A stretch of DNA of 64,000 bases from Rhizopus arrhizus (GCA_024220505.1 JAKZZE010000006.1:868001-932000); one strand, 5' to 3'. Shown: positions 32,575-44,418, counted from the stretch's first letter. Translations and numbers: made by a program. The notes: generated from the sequence alone by a model not told the origin.

Positions 32575-32927
32575 AACGTAAACGCTCTATTCGGAACGAA
32601 TCTGGTGATGACCCAAGGATCCATTCCTCAACTTTGCTAACAACTGAAGAGGACTCTATCTTGGTATCCACTCAAGAGGTTTTGAAAGCTCTCTTCACCA
32701 CACCCGCTGATTCGCAGGAAGATATTCAAATGGAAACTAACACTGGAAGTATCGACGATTCACATGTTGCTACAGACGAAGTTACTATGGACCAAGCCAC
32801 TAAAAACATTCCTCAATCTCAACATCAGGCTGCCATGGATAGCCACCATAATGACGCCCCAGCAGGATATAACTTTCGTCATGACTCTTTCAACATTGAT
32901 GGTGCTCTAATTCAGTATAAGCAATAA
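32571..32927 (+). CDS. Small LINE ORF between ORF1 and ORF2
   Basis: 118 residues starting at an ATG that overlaps the ORF1 stop (ATGA) and ending in TAA that overlaps the ORF2 start (TAATG). Basic at the start (MKRKRSIRNESGDDPR), then acidic and Thr/Gln-rich; no domain recognised. It may be a true separate ORF or the old C-terminus of ORF1 after a frameshift. Confidence 0.6.
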   Translation: MKRKRSIRNESGDDPRIHSSTLLTTEEDSILVSTQEVLKALFTTPADSQEDIQMETNTGSIDDSHVATDEVTMDQATKNIPQSQHQAAMDSHHNDAPAGYNFRHDSFNIDGALIQYKQ

Positions 32928-35841
32928 TGAATAATAGATTGAAAGAACTATTATATAACATTTCTTCATTGAACTGTAGCAGTTTGGTGAAGACCTATGA
33001 TACCCAAAAACAATCCAGTATCATACGTTACTTACGCTCTCTAAATTTCAACATAATGGCCTTTCAAGAAACACACACACCGCAGACCATGAAAACTTCA
33101 TCAATGTCCAATTTCAAGCATCTCAGTCTCTATGGACTCGCCATTATGGCTTACTTTCCTTTTCTTCCAAATATCAACTGTCAGACAGCCTGATTCCGTC
33201 AAACCCTCGCATTATTCTATCCAAAATCAGTCATCCACAACATTTTTATGCTCCTTTCCATGTATTAGTGGTTTATGCTCCAGCTTCTAAGGACAGAAGA
33301 GAGTTTTTTGATTCTGTGTTAGATGCCCTCAATTCTGTATCTAATGTTGACCTACACCGGATCATTATCCTTGGCGACTTCAATTATTCTTATCATCGTC
33401 TTAACTTGTCAACTCAAACATCTCTAAAATGGGTACCATATCTAGAAGAATCCTTTTATAACGTGATGCATAGTGGGGACAATAGCAATATCCCAACATT
33501 CCGCCGCAATGATTAGATCTACTCTACAATCGATTACATCTTCATTAGTAATCAGATGCGCCCAATGATTAGGTCTACAGATATACACCGACTACACTCT
33601 TCGTGGACTGATCATCAATTGCTCTTTCTTTTGATTAATTTAGGCCAAACTCCCACTGGGTTTGGTCTCTGGCGTGCCAAACCCATTTTGGCTCAACAAA
33701 AAGCGTACCGCGTACAACTAAAGCAACGACTCACAGTATTGTATCTTCTTGCCTAATCAGATGACAGCACAAAAACAATGGGACTATGTCAAATCTGAGA
33801 TACGGCTATTTACTCAACGCTATGCAATTGACTACACCAACTGGCGTAAAAAGTCAATTAAGGTCTTACAGTGCAAGCGTAATGCTTTCCTCCGAAGCCA
33901 GCCACCTATAGCTATCCGGCTACAGCGTCTTCCTGTTATGGACCAACAAATTGAATCTCTTCAACAAGAATTGGTAGATATTGTAGCATTAAATACGGGG
34001 ATACGTTGGAGAGAACATGGAGAGAAATCGGCCGGTTATCTCAAGCGGATATACCAGGTACGAACCGTAGAACAGAGCATAAACTGTTTACAAGATACTA
34101 CATCTGGATCGACTGTATCCGCTTGTACACAACTCATGAAGGTTAATCAAGCTTTTTACCAAGAACCCTATTCAGTTGATCCTGTGGATGAGCATGATAT
34201 TGATTGCTACCTGCAAGATATAGCAGATCTACCACAATTAAATGAAGATGATCATCGTTATCTCACTTCTCCAATTACGATTGAGGACATAATTGAACAG
34301 TCAAAGAAAGTCATTGGGAAGCAAAGTAGTCCTGGATCGGATGGTTTAGGTTATGTCTTCATGCATCTCATTTATCAGTTCTCACCGTTAAAGGATCTTA
34401 TTACCAAAATATACAACGCGGCTCTAGCTGCTGGTTCCTTTCCTTCATCATGGCAAGATTTACGTGTACGATTACTGCCAAAGAAAGGGGATCCCTCTAC
34501 CCTAAAAAACTGGAGACCAATTTCCTTGATCAACTGTGATGCAAAGATATACACGCGCATTATTAACCAGCGGATGAGCTCCGTTATGGACACAATTATC
34601 AATCGTCATCAAACTGGTTTTTTTGGTGATCGCTTTATAGCTGAAAATGGCATGATTCTCAATCTGCTTATGGAACAAGCTCATGTTCAAAAACGGCCTG
34701 AGATTGGTCTCTTATTAGATTAAGAAATGGCCTATGATCGCGTCCACCCCATGTACTTGCGTCAAACAATGCTAGCCTTTGGTTTTCCTCCATCTTTAGT
34801 CCATTCTCCTGAGAGTCTTTTCTTTGGAAATGCGGTGAGAATCAATATCAATGGGTATTTTACCAACAAAATTGATCAGCGACGTAGTCTTCGACAAGGC
34901 GAACCATTATCGCCTCTTCTTTTCAACATTGCACTGGAACAGTTTCTTCGACATATCCTTCAATATCCTTCTTTTCAAGGTTTCTAATTCCAATTTGTGA
35001 GCAACTCGGCCACTACAACATCCAATACCATGCCTCCTCCCTTAAAGGTACTTGCCTATGCGGATGATGTATGTGTCCTGTTGCATTCCACGGATGATTA
35101 TTGTCGCCTATGCCACCATTTAGACCGCTATGGGTCTGTATCCAATGCTAAGGTTAACATTCACAAGACTGAAGCATTTTCTTTGGATGGACGCTCCTAC
35201 CCTGAGTGGATTGCTTTTCTAGCAGCACAAGGTATTTCCAAATGGCACGATCATTCGTCACCTAGTCCACTTCGATATCTTGGCTTTCCCCTGATTCAGT
35301 CTTTTCATCAACGTCGTTATCTAGAACAACAGTTGTTACAGACAGTGAAATCTCAATGTACTATCTACTCTCAACGTAGACTTTCTATCACAGGATGCGT
35401 TACCATCGTGAATGCATTAATACTTTCTAAATTGTGGTATGTTTTGCGGATGGTTTATTTGCCGACTACCTTCTTTCAACGGCTCAATTCTGTGATTTAT
35501 CAGTTTGTCTGTCATAACTACAAACCAAAGATCAAGTACACACAATTATGTTTCGATCCAAAGTTAGGTGGATTAGGTCTTTTGGATCCACAAATTCAAC
35601 GACACAACCTACAGATACGCTGGCTTCGTCAAGTCCTGGAAGACAACTACCCTCAGTCTTGTAGTCAACCTATATTGCTAGATCATATACGTCGTTTCCA
35701 TTCAGGAAATACTGGAACAAGACTGGCTCTCTTTTTCCCTCTTTTACGCTTACGTCCTGCTGCTCACGCCAATAACTTTATGCAAAACATATATGAGTCA
35801 GTTGATTCTTTCGGATATGCAGATACACAACAGACAAAGTG
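32927..35841 (+). pseudogene. LINE ORF2: AP-like endonuclease and reverse transcriptase, broken
   Basis: The endonuclease region reads ISSLNCSSLVKTYDTQKQSS, MAFQETHTP, IIILGDFNYSYH and STIDYIFIS, with a frameshift near 33190 and stops near 33516. RT follows with GSDGLGYVF, LKNWRPISLINCDAKIYTR, RHQTGFFGDRFI, LRQGEPLSPLLFNIALEQ and the catalytic LAYADDVCVLL. A stop interrupts the normally conserved LDFxxAYDRV block near 34722, and another lies near 34985. It is ended at 35841 by the inserted LTR. Confidence 0.85.
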
Positions 35842-36409
35842 TGTTGTATAATGGTTAAAGTAATTAAAAAAAAGGTGGAAACAAAGATCAAGAAAGAGTT
35901 TGGATACTTTTTGAGACTGATCTTTATTTCAATTTAAGTTAAAGTAAAAATTATTCTAATTGAAGGCAGGTATTTATATCTTATTGAGTGAGTGGCTTGA
36001 TATCTTCTATTGTAAGCGTTCTTCTAATATTTAGGTACTTTAACAAGTGTCATCTATAATTATGATTATGAAAACTTTTCATTTGTTCTTTTGTATGTCT
36101 GTCATAGATTATCTTTTATTCTGGGAATTCCTCACTGGTTTGAATAACGTTATTTTACGCGTTATTTCAATTATGTGAAAGATTAGCAATATTCCTGATA
36201 TTGGATTGGATCTTGTCATTTTAGTTGATACTTCTTCTTATCAAAGAACTCTTATTTATACAAAACATATTCTAAAAGAATATGTTTAATTGGAATTGAT
36301 TGTATGATCTTATTTAAATAAACTTGTATTTTTATTTTATTTAATTATGATCTTGTATTAAGACTTATATTTATGAATGTCAACTACAATCAGTTGCTGT
36401 TCTACAACA
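35842..36409 (+). repeat. Solo LTR, copy A (568 bp)
   Basis: Starts TGTTGTATAATGG and ends TGTTCTACAACA (TG...CA ends). The same 568-bp length occurs in inverted orientation at 38968-39535 with no difference noticed in the parts compared. Left flank AAGTG, right flank AAGCC: the flanks do not match each other but match those of the other copy. Confidence 0.9.
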
Positions 36410-36592
36410 AAGCCAATAATGCAATCAGGTAAGCATCGATCAGGTAAGTTACCAAGCTTTATATTTGTTTTTTTTTTAGAGTATATCATGAAATCTCTAA
36501 ATTATTGAGTAATCAATACATTAAAATCATGAAAAATGTGAAAAAAAAAAATTATGAGTCGAGTAATAACGTTTTTTTTTTAATTAAAATTA

Positions 36593-37528
36593 TCAAACCG
36601 CAAAGTCGAATGTTCGAGACACTTGCAAGGCAACGGTGTCATTGGCAATGGCAATTGATGGCATAAGAAGATCGGCCATAGTGCTCAGGTGCTTGCCGAG
36701 TTGCTCATTGTTGATTATGACCATGTCTTCGTCAGCAGAGGGAAACAAACGACAAATGGTGAACAACAGCTCCTTGATCTTGCCCGTGGCCAAAGAAGCC
36801 AATTCCTCGATAGTGCGCTTTTGCAAGCGCGCCGCATTGCCGTGCTTTAGCACGAGGACGCCAATAGTACGAAAGAGGGTTGCCCCAGGATTGTTGCCAC
36901 GGTTATTGTCGGCCAATGTAAACACCGTGCACGGTTGGCAGACATGGGCTCGGGTAATGGGCCCGGAAGAACGGCAGAGGGCGTACGCAGATGGCGTGGC
37001 AAATTTGCTTTTGATTTGTCGAAGTTGATATATCATGTTGAATGACGAGAGGCAAGATGTGTTTGGTGATTCCAAAATGGCCAATGCTTCCTCCAGGCAG
37101 ACTGAATCTAGATAGATCCTTGTGCAAAGTGAATCAACAGTCGACAATCGAAATGATGTATTGGTTGAGCCAACGTATGGTTTCACTCTTGCATCCAGGC
37201 GCATGCTTGACGTGATCAACACATTAGAGACTTGAGTGCCGATCAAGAGTTTCGTGCCATCAGCATGTTGCAAGCTGTTTGGCCAAACGTCAGGGTATTT
37301 TGTATCGATTGGCGGTGGGAGTGACGTGTCTACCACAGTGTCCTTAAGGCGGCCAAATGCTTCGCGGTGGCCATCCACATGCTTTGTTCGTCCATATGCT
37401 TCTACGGTATTGACCATGATGGCTTGACCGTTTCCGGTGTTGTGCATGATGGCGCCAGAGAAGATCTTGGCCGTAAAATATCGCATTTGTGGGTGGAATT
37501 CCCAATCTTGGTTCAATAATTTGCACAG
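36593..37528 (-). CDS. Unrecognised open frame of about 310 codons, 5'-truncated
   Basis: The frame opens after a stop at 37531 with no ATG until MRYFTAKIF, about 14 codons in, so the true start is probably lost. It runs uninterrupted to TGA at 36593. It is visibly richer in G+C than the flanking DNA, has no intron signal, and an A-rich run (36573-36583) follows the stop. Residues include IMVNTVEAYGRTKHVDGH, VWPNSLQHADGTKLLIG and NNRGNNPGATLFRTIGVL; no family recognised. It could be a retroposed fragment of a host gene, a gene of an unknown element, or an integrated piece of a fungal RNA virus. All three are speculation. Confidence 0.5.
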   Translation of the reverse strand: MCKLLNQDWEFHPQMRYFTAKIFSGAIMHNTGNGQAIMVNTVEAYGRTKHVDGHREAFGRLKDTVVDTSLPPPIDTKYPDVWPNSLQHADGTKLLIGTQVSNVLITSSMRLDARVKPYVGSTNTSFRLSTVDSLCTRIYLDSVCLEEALAILESPNTSCLSSFNMIYQLRQIKSKFATPSAYALCRSSGPITRAHVCQPCTVFTLADNNRGNNPGATLFRTIGVLVLKHGNAARLQKRTIEELASLATGKIKELLFTICRLFPSADEDMVIINNEQLGKHLSTMADLLMPSIAIANDTVALQVSRTFDFAV

Positions 37529-38029
37529 TCATGTTTTGACATGTCAATAAGATACAGTTTTATTGTCCTGGACTGAATCTTTACAAGAATAGATCCTGAT
37601 AGCTAGGTAACTACTCTAAGTACTATGTTTCAGTTTATACCTAGACAGTTTATTACTATCATCAGTTTATAAAGTATTTTTAATGTCAAATCTTATTGGT
37701 CGTAACTACCTTTTGTCACCTAATCTCTGGTTTTGCTCAACTAATACAAATAGCCTTGAAATCTTTCTTTAATAAAAGCATTCGACTTTAGAACTATTAT
37801 TCGGTCTCGTTAATTCTTCTTTGTCCTATTTTTAATACTTAAAATACTTCAGTACCTGATCCATTATTATTCATTTACAGAAATGGTGAATAGTAAAGAC
37901 CATGGCTTATCTATTGTTCATGTTTACTTTATAGAATGAATCTAATGTTGATAGTTTTATATAACAAGAAGATTTAAATTATTATTTTTTTTTGTAAATA
38001 AATAATTTATTTTTATTTATAAATTATAA
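37529..38029. other. AT-rich spacer inside the inverted segment
   Basis: About 500 bp between the orphan frame and the displaced LINE tail. The part at 37980-38029 is A/T-rich and is probably the 3' tail of the LINE. Nothing else seen. Confidence 0.4.
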
Positions 38030-38967
38030 TAGGGGTCACGCGTCTGAGAGCGGTATGAACCAAACGGAACAGAGTGTAGGCGATTGAACATGCTAGTCAA
38101 GGTCGAATCTGCCCCTTTTGAGGGTGGCAAACTGCGACATAGCACAAGTTACCAGCTGTTTATCAATAAAAGGAAAGCCGTCAATAGTAAATCTCCAATG
38201 GGCACGCCAGATAACGGAAAGCACACAGCAGCTGAGAGTTCAGAGATCAATGTTGTCAATAAAAGTAAACTGCCGAAAAGACCAGAGAATTGAGCATACA
38301 TCGTCTTGAGTGAAAGTGAGGTGTGGACTAAAGAAATTGAAAACATTTATCCATACTCTCCATTTCATAGGACAGCGCACGAAGAGGTGTTGTAAGTCTT
38401 CAGTATTAGCAGAGAAAAATTTACATTGTGAAGAGGTCAAATCGTTATCAAATCTTGAAAGAAGTGATTGGCTATAGAGTTTACGATGGAATAGACGATA
38501 CCATAAAGACTGGCTTTCAGGCGAAACAGGCATTTTCCAAAAAAGTGACCACTTGGAGGTTGGTATTTGTGGCATTGCCGATGGTGGTAGAGATCGCTGT
38601 ATTAGAGACAACCGAAATGGTTTAGGTTTGCAATTGATCCATTGGGGGTGCGAACAGAAGGCGTCGGTGAACGCTGAATCATCTACTTCACCCAATGGTT
38701 TGTTTTGATTCAATATATGAGGCCAGATAAGCTGATTTAGCTTGATGATACGATTATGAATATCTCGGCTTAACTTGGAAACCAGACGAGGGGAGGAAGG
38801 CTGGTCAGATAACAGTAAATGTCGTATACATCCAAAGTGGCGACCATACGTAAAAACCGAGACACCTTGAGTTTTTTGTGTCGTGATCGAGTAATCCAAT
38901 AATCAGTAGGAATCATAGCGAATATAGCAGACAGGGGCAAGCTGAGAAGTGTGGCAGGAGTACATTT
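38030..38967 (-). pseudogene. Displaced 3' part of LINE ORF2
   Basis: On the minus strand it continues the ORF2 broken at 35841: TKCTPATLLSLPLSAIF onward, then IKLNQLIWPHILNQ, LWYRLFHRKLYSQSLLSR and FVRCPMKWRVWINVF, the zinc-binding C-terminal region, followed by VIWRAHWRF. One or two frame changes are present. It ends near 38040 and runs into an A/T-rich tail. Confidence 0.8.
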
Positions 38968-39535
38968 TGTTGTAGAACAGCAACTGATTGTAGTTGACAT
39001 TCATAAATATAAGTCTTAATACAAGATCATAATTAAATAAAATAAAAATACAAGTTTATTTAAATAAGATCATACAATCAATTCCAATTAAACATATTCT
39101 TTTAGAATATGTTTTGTATAAATAAGAGTTCTTTGATAAGAAGAAGTATCAACTAAAATGACAAGATCCAATCCAATATCAGGAATATTGCTAATCTTTC
39201 ACATAATTGAAATAACGCGTAAAATAACGTTATTCAAACCAGTGAGGAATTCCCAGAATAAAAGATAATCTATGACAGACATACAAAAGAACAAATGAAA
39301 AGTTTTCATAATCATAATTATAGATGACACTTGTTAAAGTACCTAAATATTAGAAGAACGCTTACAATAGAAGATATCAAGCCACTCACTCAATAAGATA
39401 TAAATACCTGCCTTCAATTAGAATAATTTTTACTTTAACTTAAATTGAAATAAAGATCAGTCTCAAAAAGTATCCAAACTCTTTCTTGATCTTTGTTTCC
39501 ACCTTTTTTTTAATTACTTTAACCATTATACAACA
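38968..39535 (-). repeat. Solo LTR, copy B (568 bp), inverted relative to copy A
   Basis: Inverted copy of 35842-36409. In its own orientation the 5' flank is AAGCC (39536-39540) and the 3' flank AAATG (38963-38967). Confidence 0.9.
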
Positions 39536-40163
39536 GGCTTTTGATGATGTCGTTGGTCACCATTATATGGACACTTTGTTTCGACATTTATCCCAACACT
39601 TGTAAGAATGCGAAACGAACCCTTTGAAGTGACTTTTATCCACACTTTTACAGGCTTCCGTAATTCTTTTTGATAAAGTGTCTTCCTGCAAAAACCTATG
39701 GCGCTTAACCTTACTCTTTGCCACTGACCAGAATTGTTCTATTGGGTTAAGTTCAGGCGAGTAAGTAGGAAGACACACACATTTATATCCTCGATACTCG
39801 ATATACTTCCTTATGTTTTCGTGCGTGTGAATGAGTGCATTATCCATGACTATATAGTGACCTTTCATATGCGGATGTTTGTCCATTCCATCGAGAGTCA
39901 TTTTTAAGAAACTGATGTAGTGACCTGTTACAGTTTCTGAGCTTATTGGCAGGTCTTGGGTTTTTTACGCCGACTGTAGTCAAACCGGCAGCAGAGATTG
40001 CACCCAATATAGACATTGTGTTTGCTCTCGTAGTAGGCCTGGTGACGATAGCTCGAGTACCCTTTTGGACCAAGCTCTTGAGCGTTTCATATTAATATCA
40101 AAAGCAGGCTCGTCAAGAAACACGCAATTCGTCAGAAAGTTCATGTCTGTATTTTCCCACTTA

Positions 40164-40263
40164 CACTATTTCCAGAAAGTAAAGTCGCCGTGACTTGTCG
40201 CAATTACATATAAATTGTATTATAAAACTTTACAAAATGCGGCTTTGATTTCTGGAAATAGTG
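40164..40263. mobile_element. 100-bp MITE with TA target duplication
   Basis: Ends are CACTATTTCCAGAAA and TTTCTGGAAATAGTG, perfect inverted repeats of 15 bp, flanked by TA at 40162-40163 and 40264-40265. The TA duplication and tiny size fit a Tc1/mariner-class MITE. It interrupts the transposase codons for CKWENTD. Confidence 0.85.
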
Positions 40264-40276
40264 TACAAACCTAATT

Positions 40277-42330
40277 CCCTGACCATCTCCGGCAAGAGAT
40301 GCTCGCTCCTCTACAACCAGCCTTTGCACCTATACCACTGTTTCTGTTTCAGCTATGCTGGACATGGTCTTACATACCTGCTGACTGGCGTTTGGCCCAA
40401 GTAGTACCAATCTACAAGAAAGGTGACCCGACTGAACCTGGCAATCATAGACCTATTAGCCTTACGTCCGTCTTCCGAAAGCTGTTAGAACGTAGTATCC
40501 ACCACTTTCTGATAGATCACAGTCCTCCTTTAGACATAGCCCAAGGCGGGTTTCGCGAATCTAGAGGATCTTTAGACCAAGCCTTTTGCCTAGAAGAGAT
40601 ATGTAACATTCTCCATCGCCACTATCGCATAACCCCAGTACTAGCATTCTTGGACATCAAGTCAGCATATAACACTGTGGATCGCCGTTAAATATGGCAC
40701 ACACTAGAAAAAACAGCACCTGCAGCGCTCATTAGCCTACTACGGAACTTATTTGACGAGGTCCAAATAGAAGTGCTACTCAACAATACAACATCTACAC
40801 GCTTCTCGCCAGTCACCTGTGTCCTACAAGGGTCAATCCTCTCTCCGTTTTTGTATTCTATATACATTAACGAGTTACCTCGCCTTCTGCGCCTACAACC
40901 TATAACCGTGGATATTTCCCCTACCGAACTTATCCTTCGGTTGAACTGCCTCCTCTATGCTGATGATGTGGTTCTCATAGCTGCTAAGGCCGACATGCCA
41001 AGCCTCCTCAAGTCTTGCGAAGATCATAGTTACAAGCTTGGGTACCGATGGAACCCAAATAAATGTGTTATACTGGATCCAACGCAACCGTCTTCAAGTT
41101 ACACTCTCTATGGCGAACCAATTCCAAAGCAACCTTCATTTCCCTACCTCGGAATTCCCTTTCGCCCTGGAGGCTATCTCGATGCTGTTGCATTGGTCAA
41201 TCAAAACAAGATCAAAGCCCTTGCCACTATGAACCAACTCTCAGTTATTGGTGTTCACCCTAAAGGCTTTTCTCCTCTCCTTGGTACCCGCTTTTACAGT
41301 CACATTGTTCATGCTCAACTGGAATACGGCCTGGCCATTACCAAGATCACCACATTCCTTAGCAAAAAAACTGGAAGATGCCCAAAACGTCTGTTTGCGT
41401 CGGATTTTCGGTGGCTCCCACACATCTTCTATCGCGGTAATGCTACATATGTCGAAGCTACCAACGATGCAGGAACGTGCTTATACTCTACAATCTCAGT
41501 TCCTTTTACGTTCCCTTACTCTTCCCGAAGATGCTCTGTTACACCATCTTCTTCCACATATCCGCCAGCCCCGAAGCCACTCCCAATGGTACAGATTCTC
41601 TAGGTCTCCCATTTGGAAGAGATGCCTCCCTAACCCTGAGTCCTTAGATCGTCGCTCTTTAAAGTCGATACAACGAGACTACCGTCAAGGCAACCTCGAT
41701 AATAAACGTTCTACACATGCCTCCGTTCTCATTCAACACTGCCGCCCAACTATCTCTCTCGACACTTTCCTATGGCTACCTATGTCCAAGTCTGAAAGAA
41801 GTCGTTGCATACGTTGGCGTCTTGGCTGCCTCCCTGGTGGTCGATACAAAGCCTGCCCCCGATACCCTGGCCAACCCTTCACAAAAGCCCATACCATTCA
41901 TTGTCTCCAGATGCACCGTAGACTCATGATGCCCGAAACCATCTCTGACCCATTGTCCTTCCTTTTAAATATGCTACCTACCAAGAAACCTCGCTCTCCT
42001 AACACAACACTCTCGTGGACCATTCGCTGGCCAACTATATGCAGAATCCTATATGAACTCGATTACCTATGTCACGCTAAGATCCCACCTACTCCGCCCA
42101 CTCACCTTGGGCAAAGACTCTTAGAATGGCTACCATCTTTTCCTTCTCACTAGTTTGTTTTACACTTGATCCCATTCACTTTTTCCAAAGCATTTTTACC
42201 CTTGATACCAAAAGGGTTTTTTAGTCACCACTATCCTTCCTTTATGAACTGCCTCGGGCGGAAAAGATGTAATGTTACAATCGTGCACCCAATAGAGGTT
42301 TAATTATTATAAATAAAAATCTGTTTAATC
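40277..42330 (+). mobile_element. 5'-truncated LINE of a second family with 14-bp target duplication
   Basis: Flanked by GTACAAACCTAATT at 40263-40276 and 42331-42344. The inserted DNA begins inside RT and ends with an AT-rich 3' tail (AATAAAAATCTGTTTAATC). 5' truncation with a long direct repeat is the standard outcome of target-primed reverse transcription. Confidence 0.88.
40299..42153 (+). pseudogene. LINE reverse transcriptase, C-terminal two thirds, lightly damaged
   Basis: RT motifs: VVPIYKKGDPTEPGNHRPIS, AQGGFRESRGSLDQAF, VLAFLDIKSAYNTVDR, LQGSILSPFLYSIYINEL and the catalytic CLLYADDVVLIA. Downstream come PYLGIPFRPGGY and RLGCLPGGRYKACPRYPG. Only a few lesions are visible: a TAA right after NTVDRR (40689-40691) and a frame change at a 7-base A run near 41365. 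The family differs from the LINE at 31.6 kb. Confidence 0.85.
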
Positions 42331-42990
42331 GTACAAACCTAATTGTATCGCTCCTCAATCTTTTTGGGACTGTTTCTTTCGATAGAATGGAAATTTGCTT
42401 TGTTCAACGAGATTGCATTCGTTTCTCATAAAGTTATAAGCAGTGTTGCGCGAAACCTTGAGATCAGTGAATTGTTTCAATTAATGCTCAGTGACTTCAA
42501 CTACAGCTGCAGAGGGATTAGTATCAATGAAGTTGACAACAGTCGCTTTATGCTCTTCGGTCAAGATACATTTGCGTCCTATTTTTTTCACAATCCTCAA
42601 AAATGCTATCAGGCACGTATTATATTGCTTAACCCATCTCTGAGCAGTTCGAACATGAATGCCCAACTGTTTCGCTGCAGCTGACGCACTCATACATTTT
42701 TCAATCTTCAGATTGAAAAACCTGACTTTATCCTGCACGGTATATCAAACATAATGCCGTTTTATATTTACTTCCTTCATAGGGGTGTCTTCCTCCTTTG
42801 ACTTTTCTACCAGCATTGGGCAAGTCCGAGAAGATTCACTAGAAGCCGAATGTTTCAAGTGTTCAGAATGAGTGGCAATCGTCTCAACTATAAATTCATT
42901 TTGATCAACGATGTAGTCCATGGATTCAGGACCACCATTCTCATCAACTACGTTTCCACACCCATCTTCATATAAAAATATTGTGCTCAT

Positions 42991-44418
42991 GTTAATTTGT
43001 AAAAATTGAAAAAAGAAAACACCCACAAAAGAAGCACCTGCGATTTATATTTTTCGTATGCCAAGAAACCCCTTGCGACATAATTTCAAAGCAAGTGACA
43101 TGATTTCTAAAAATACGACTTCCATTTCTGAATACATAAATTTGATTCTGATTGGCCAGTGACTTCAAATTCAATTGTCCAGCGATATCAATTTTCATTG
43201 GCTGCGATATTGCTTGATGGATTAACTGTATTCATACAAAAAAAAAAAAAAAACCATGAATCGGATATAATAAAAGTTCAATTCTGATTTGTTAAAATAA
43301 TATTACCCCAAAAAAAATTTTAAACTTTAGAACAAAGCCAAAAGCTCAAATTTATCTTTTTTTTTGCACGGCCTATTGTTTAGGCTATTGGGGTGTGAAA
43401 AAATATAAAGCTTGTATTTTAATTTGTCATTTAAAACACTCATATACGTTTAAGCGTTTCATGTTAACACGTATGATCTCCTCATTTATTCTAACCCCAG
43501 TCATGTAAGTAAAAAAGAACAATGAGCATACTTTAGTGTTGAATAACATGATTTATATTAAAGAATATGATCAGTCCAGTGAAAGGTTATTTTATCTTTT
43601 TTCACTGCTTATTAAGAAAAAATGCACAAATATATGACAAAAGCAATTGCTTGCTGTTGATAAATCGAGTTTTATCGGTCTTTCAAAATTATTTCTATGG
43701 AAACATTTGATTGGAAGCCGATGTGTCAAAAGAGAATCATAAAAGGAGGCTTGTTGTAAAATATTTTCAATTTCTACAAACAAAGCTCGCTATGTTTCAT
43801 AGTCTGAATGAGAAAAATAAAATAGAAAAAATATGTGACTACAGTTTTTATGTATAGTATGGAAAGAATACTATTCAACTCACCCTGTTTGTATCAAGTA
43901 TGCAGCTTTGGGGGTAAAAGATAAAAGACCAACGAAAGAAGGTAGTACATAACTGCTTGATAATTGACAGGTGAGTTACAAAATGTAAAGTTAGTTTTGG
44001 GGTGAAATACAAATTTATAATACAATTATACAGCCGCTCCAAATTAATCTCTGCCCCTACCAGCCATCCAAATTTGGTCTACGAAGTTTGATGGGGGTCA
44101 AAAGATTTTTTGTTAAAGAAATTGAATTACTTCTTTTTTCTTACATTTTATTCTTCTTGTATCTTTTTGTTTGGGGAAACAAAAATAAGAACGAATTAAA
44201 TTCAACTGGCTTTTCTTGTGTGTACAATAAACTAATTCTACATATACAATATCATATACAACATCATACATTTGTTACATAACTTTTTATATATTATAAA
44301 AGACAGAAAGGTATTTCTTGATTTACTACGGAAAATAGAGCAAAGATCATAACTTTTTTTTTCTTTCCTTGATTTACAAACTTATAGTTTTATACTACTT
44401 TAATATACTTTTAAAATC
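42991..44418. other. Intergenic region upstream of the fatty acid synthase gene
   Basis: 1.4 kb, AT-rich. The left part presumably holds the end of the Tc1-like element, and the right part the FAS promoter, with a TATA-like TATATATTATAAAAG near 44289. No gene seen. Confidence 0.45.

Larger units (their letters stand above)
31590..35841 (+). mobile_element. LINE (non-LTR retrotransposon), 5' part; 3' part now inverted at 38.0-39.0 kb
   Basis: ORF1 with zinc knuckles, a second small ORF and ORF2 with endonuclease and RT are in the expected order. ORF2 is cut at 35841 by a solo LTR. Its C-terminal part lies on the opposite strand at 38967-38030, moved there by an inversion. Several stops and a frameshift make it inactive. 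The 5' boundary is approximate. Confidence 0.85.
39563..42990 (-). pseudogene. Tc1-like transposase gene split by a MITE and a LINE
   Basis: Starts at ATG 42990 (MSTIFLYEDGCGNVVDENGG). It continues with a helix-turn-helix (SAAAKQLGIHVRTAQRWVKQ near 42690-42630) and KVSRNTAYNFM to about 42345. After the LINE (40277-42330) and the MITE (40164-40263) it resumes as CKWENTDMNFLTNCVFLDE. The catalytic end reads HYIVMDNALIHTHENIRKYI and LPTYSPELNPIEQFWSVAKS, giving the second Asp and the Glu of the DDE triad. The stop is at 39563. Frame changes add to the two insertions. Terminal inverted repeats were not found. Confidence 0.85.

Noticed and set aside
36636..37028. Plus-strand frame opposite the orphan ORF
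   Set aside because: Shorter and wholly contained in the minus-strand frame; either could be the shadow, but the minus frame is longer and its end fits an A-rich tail.
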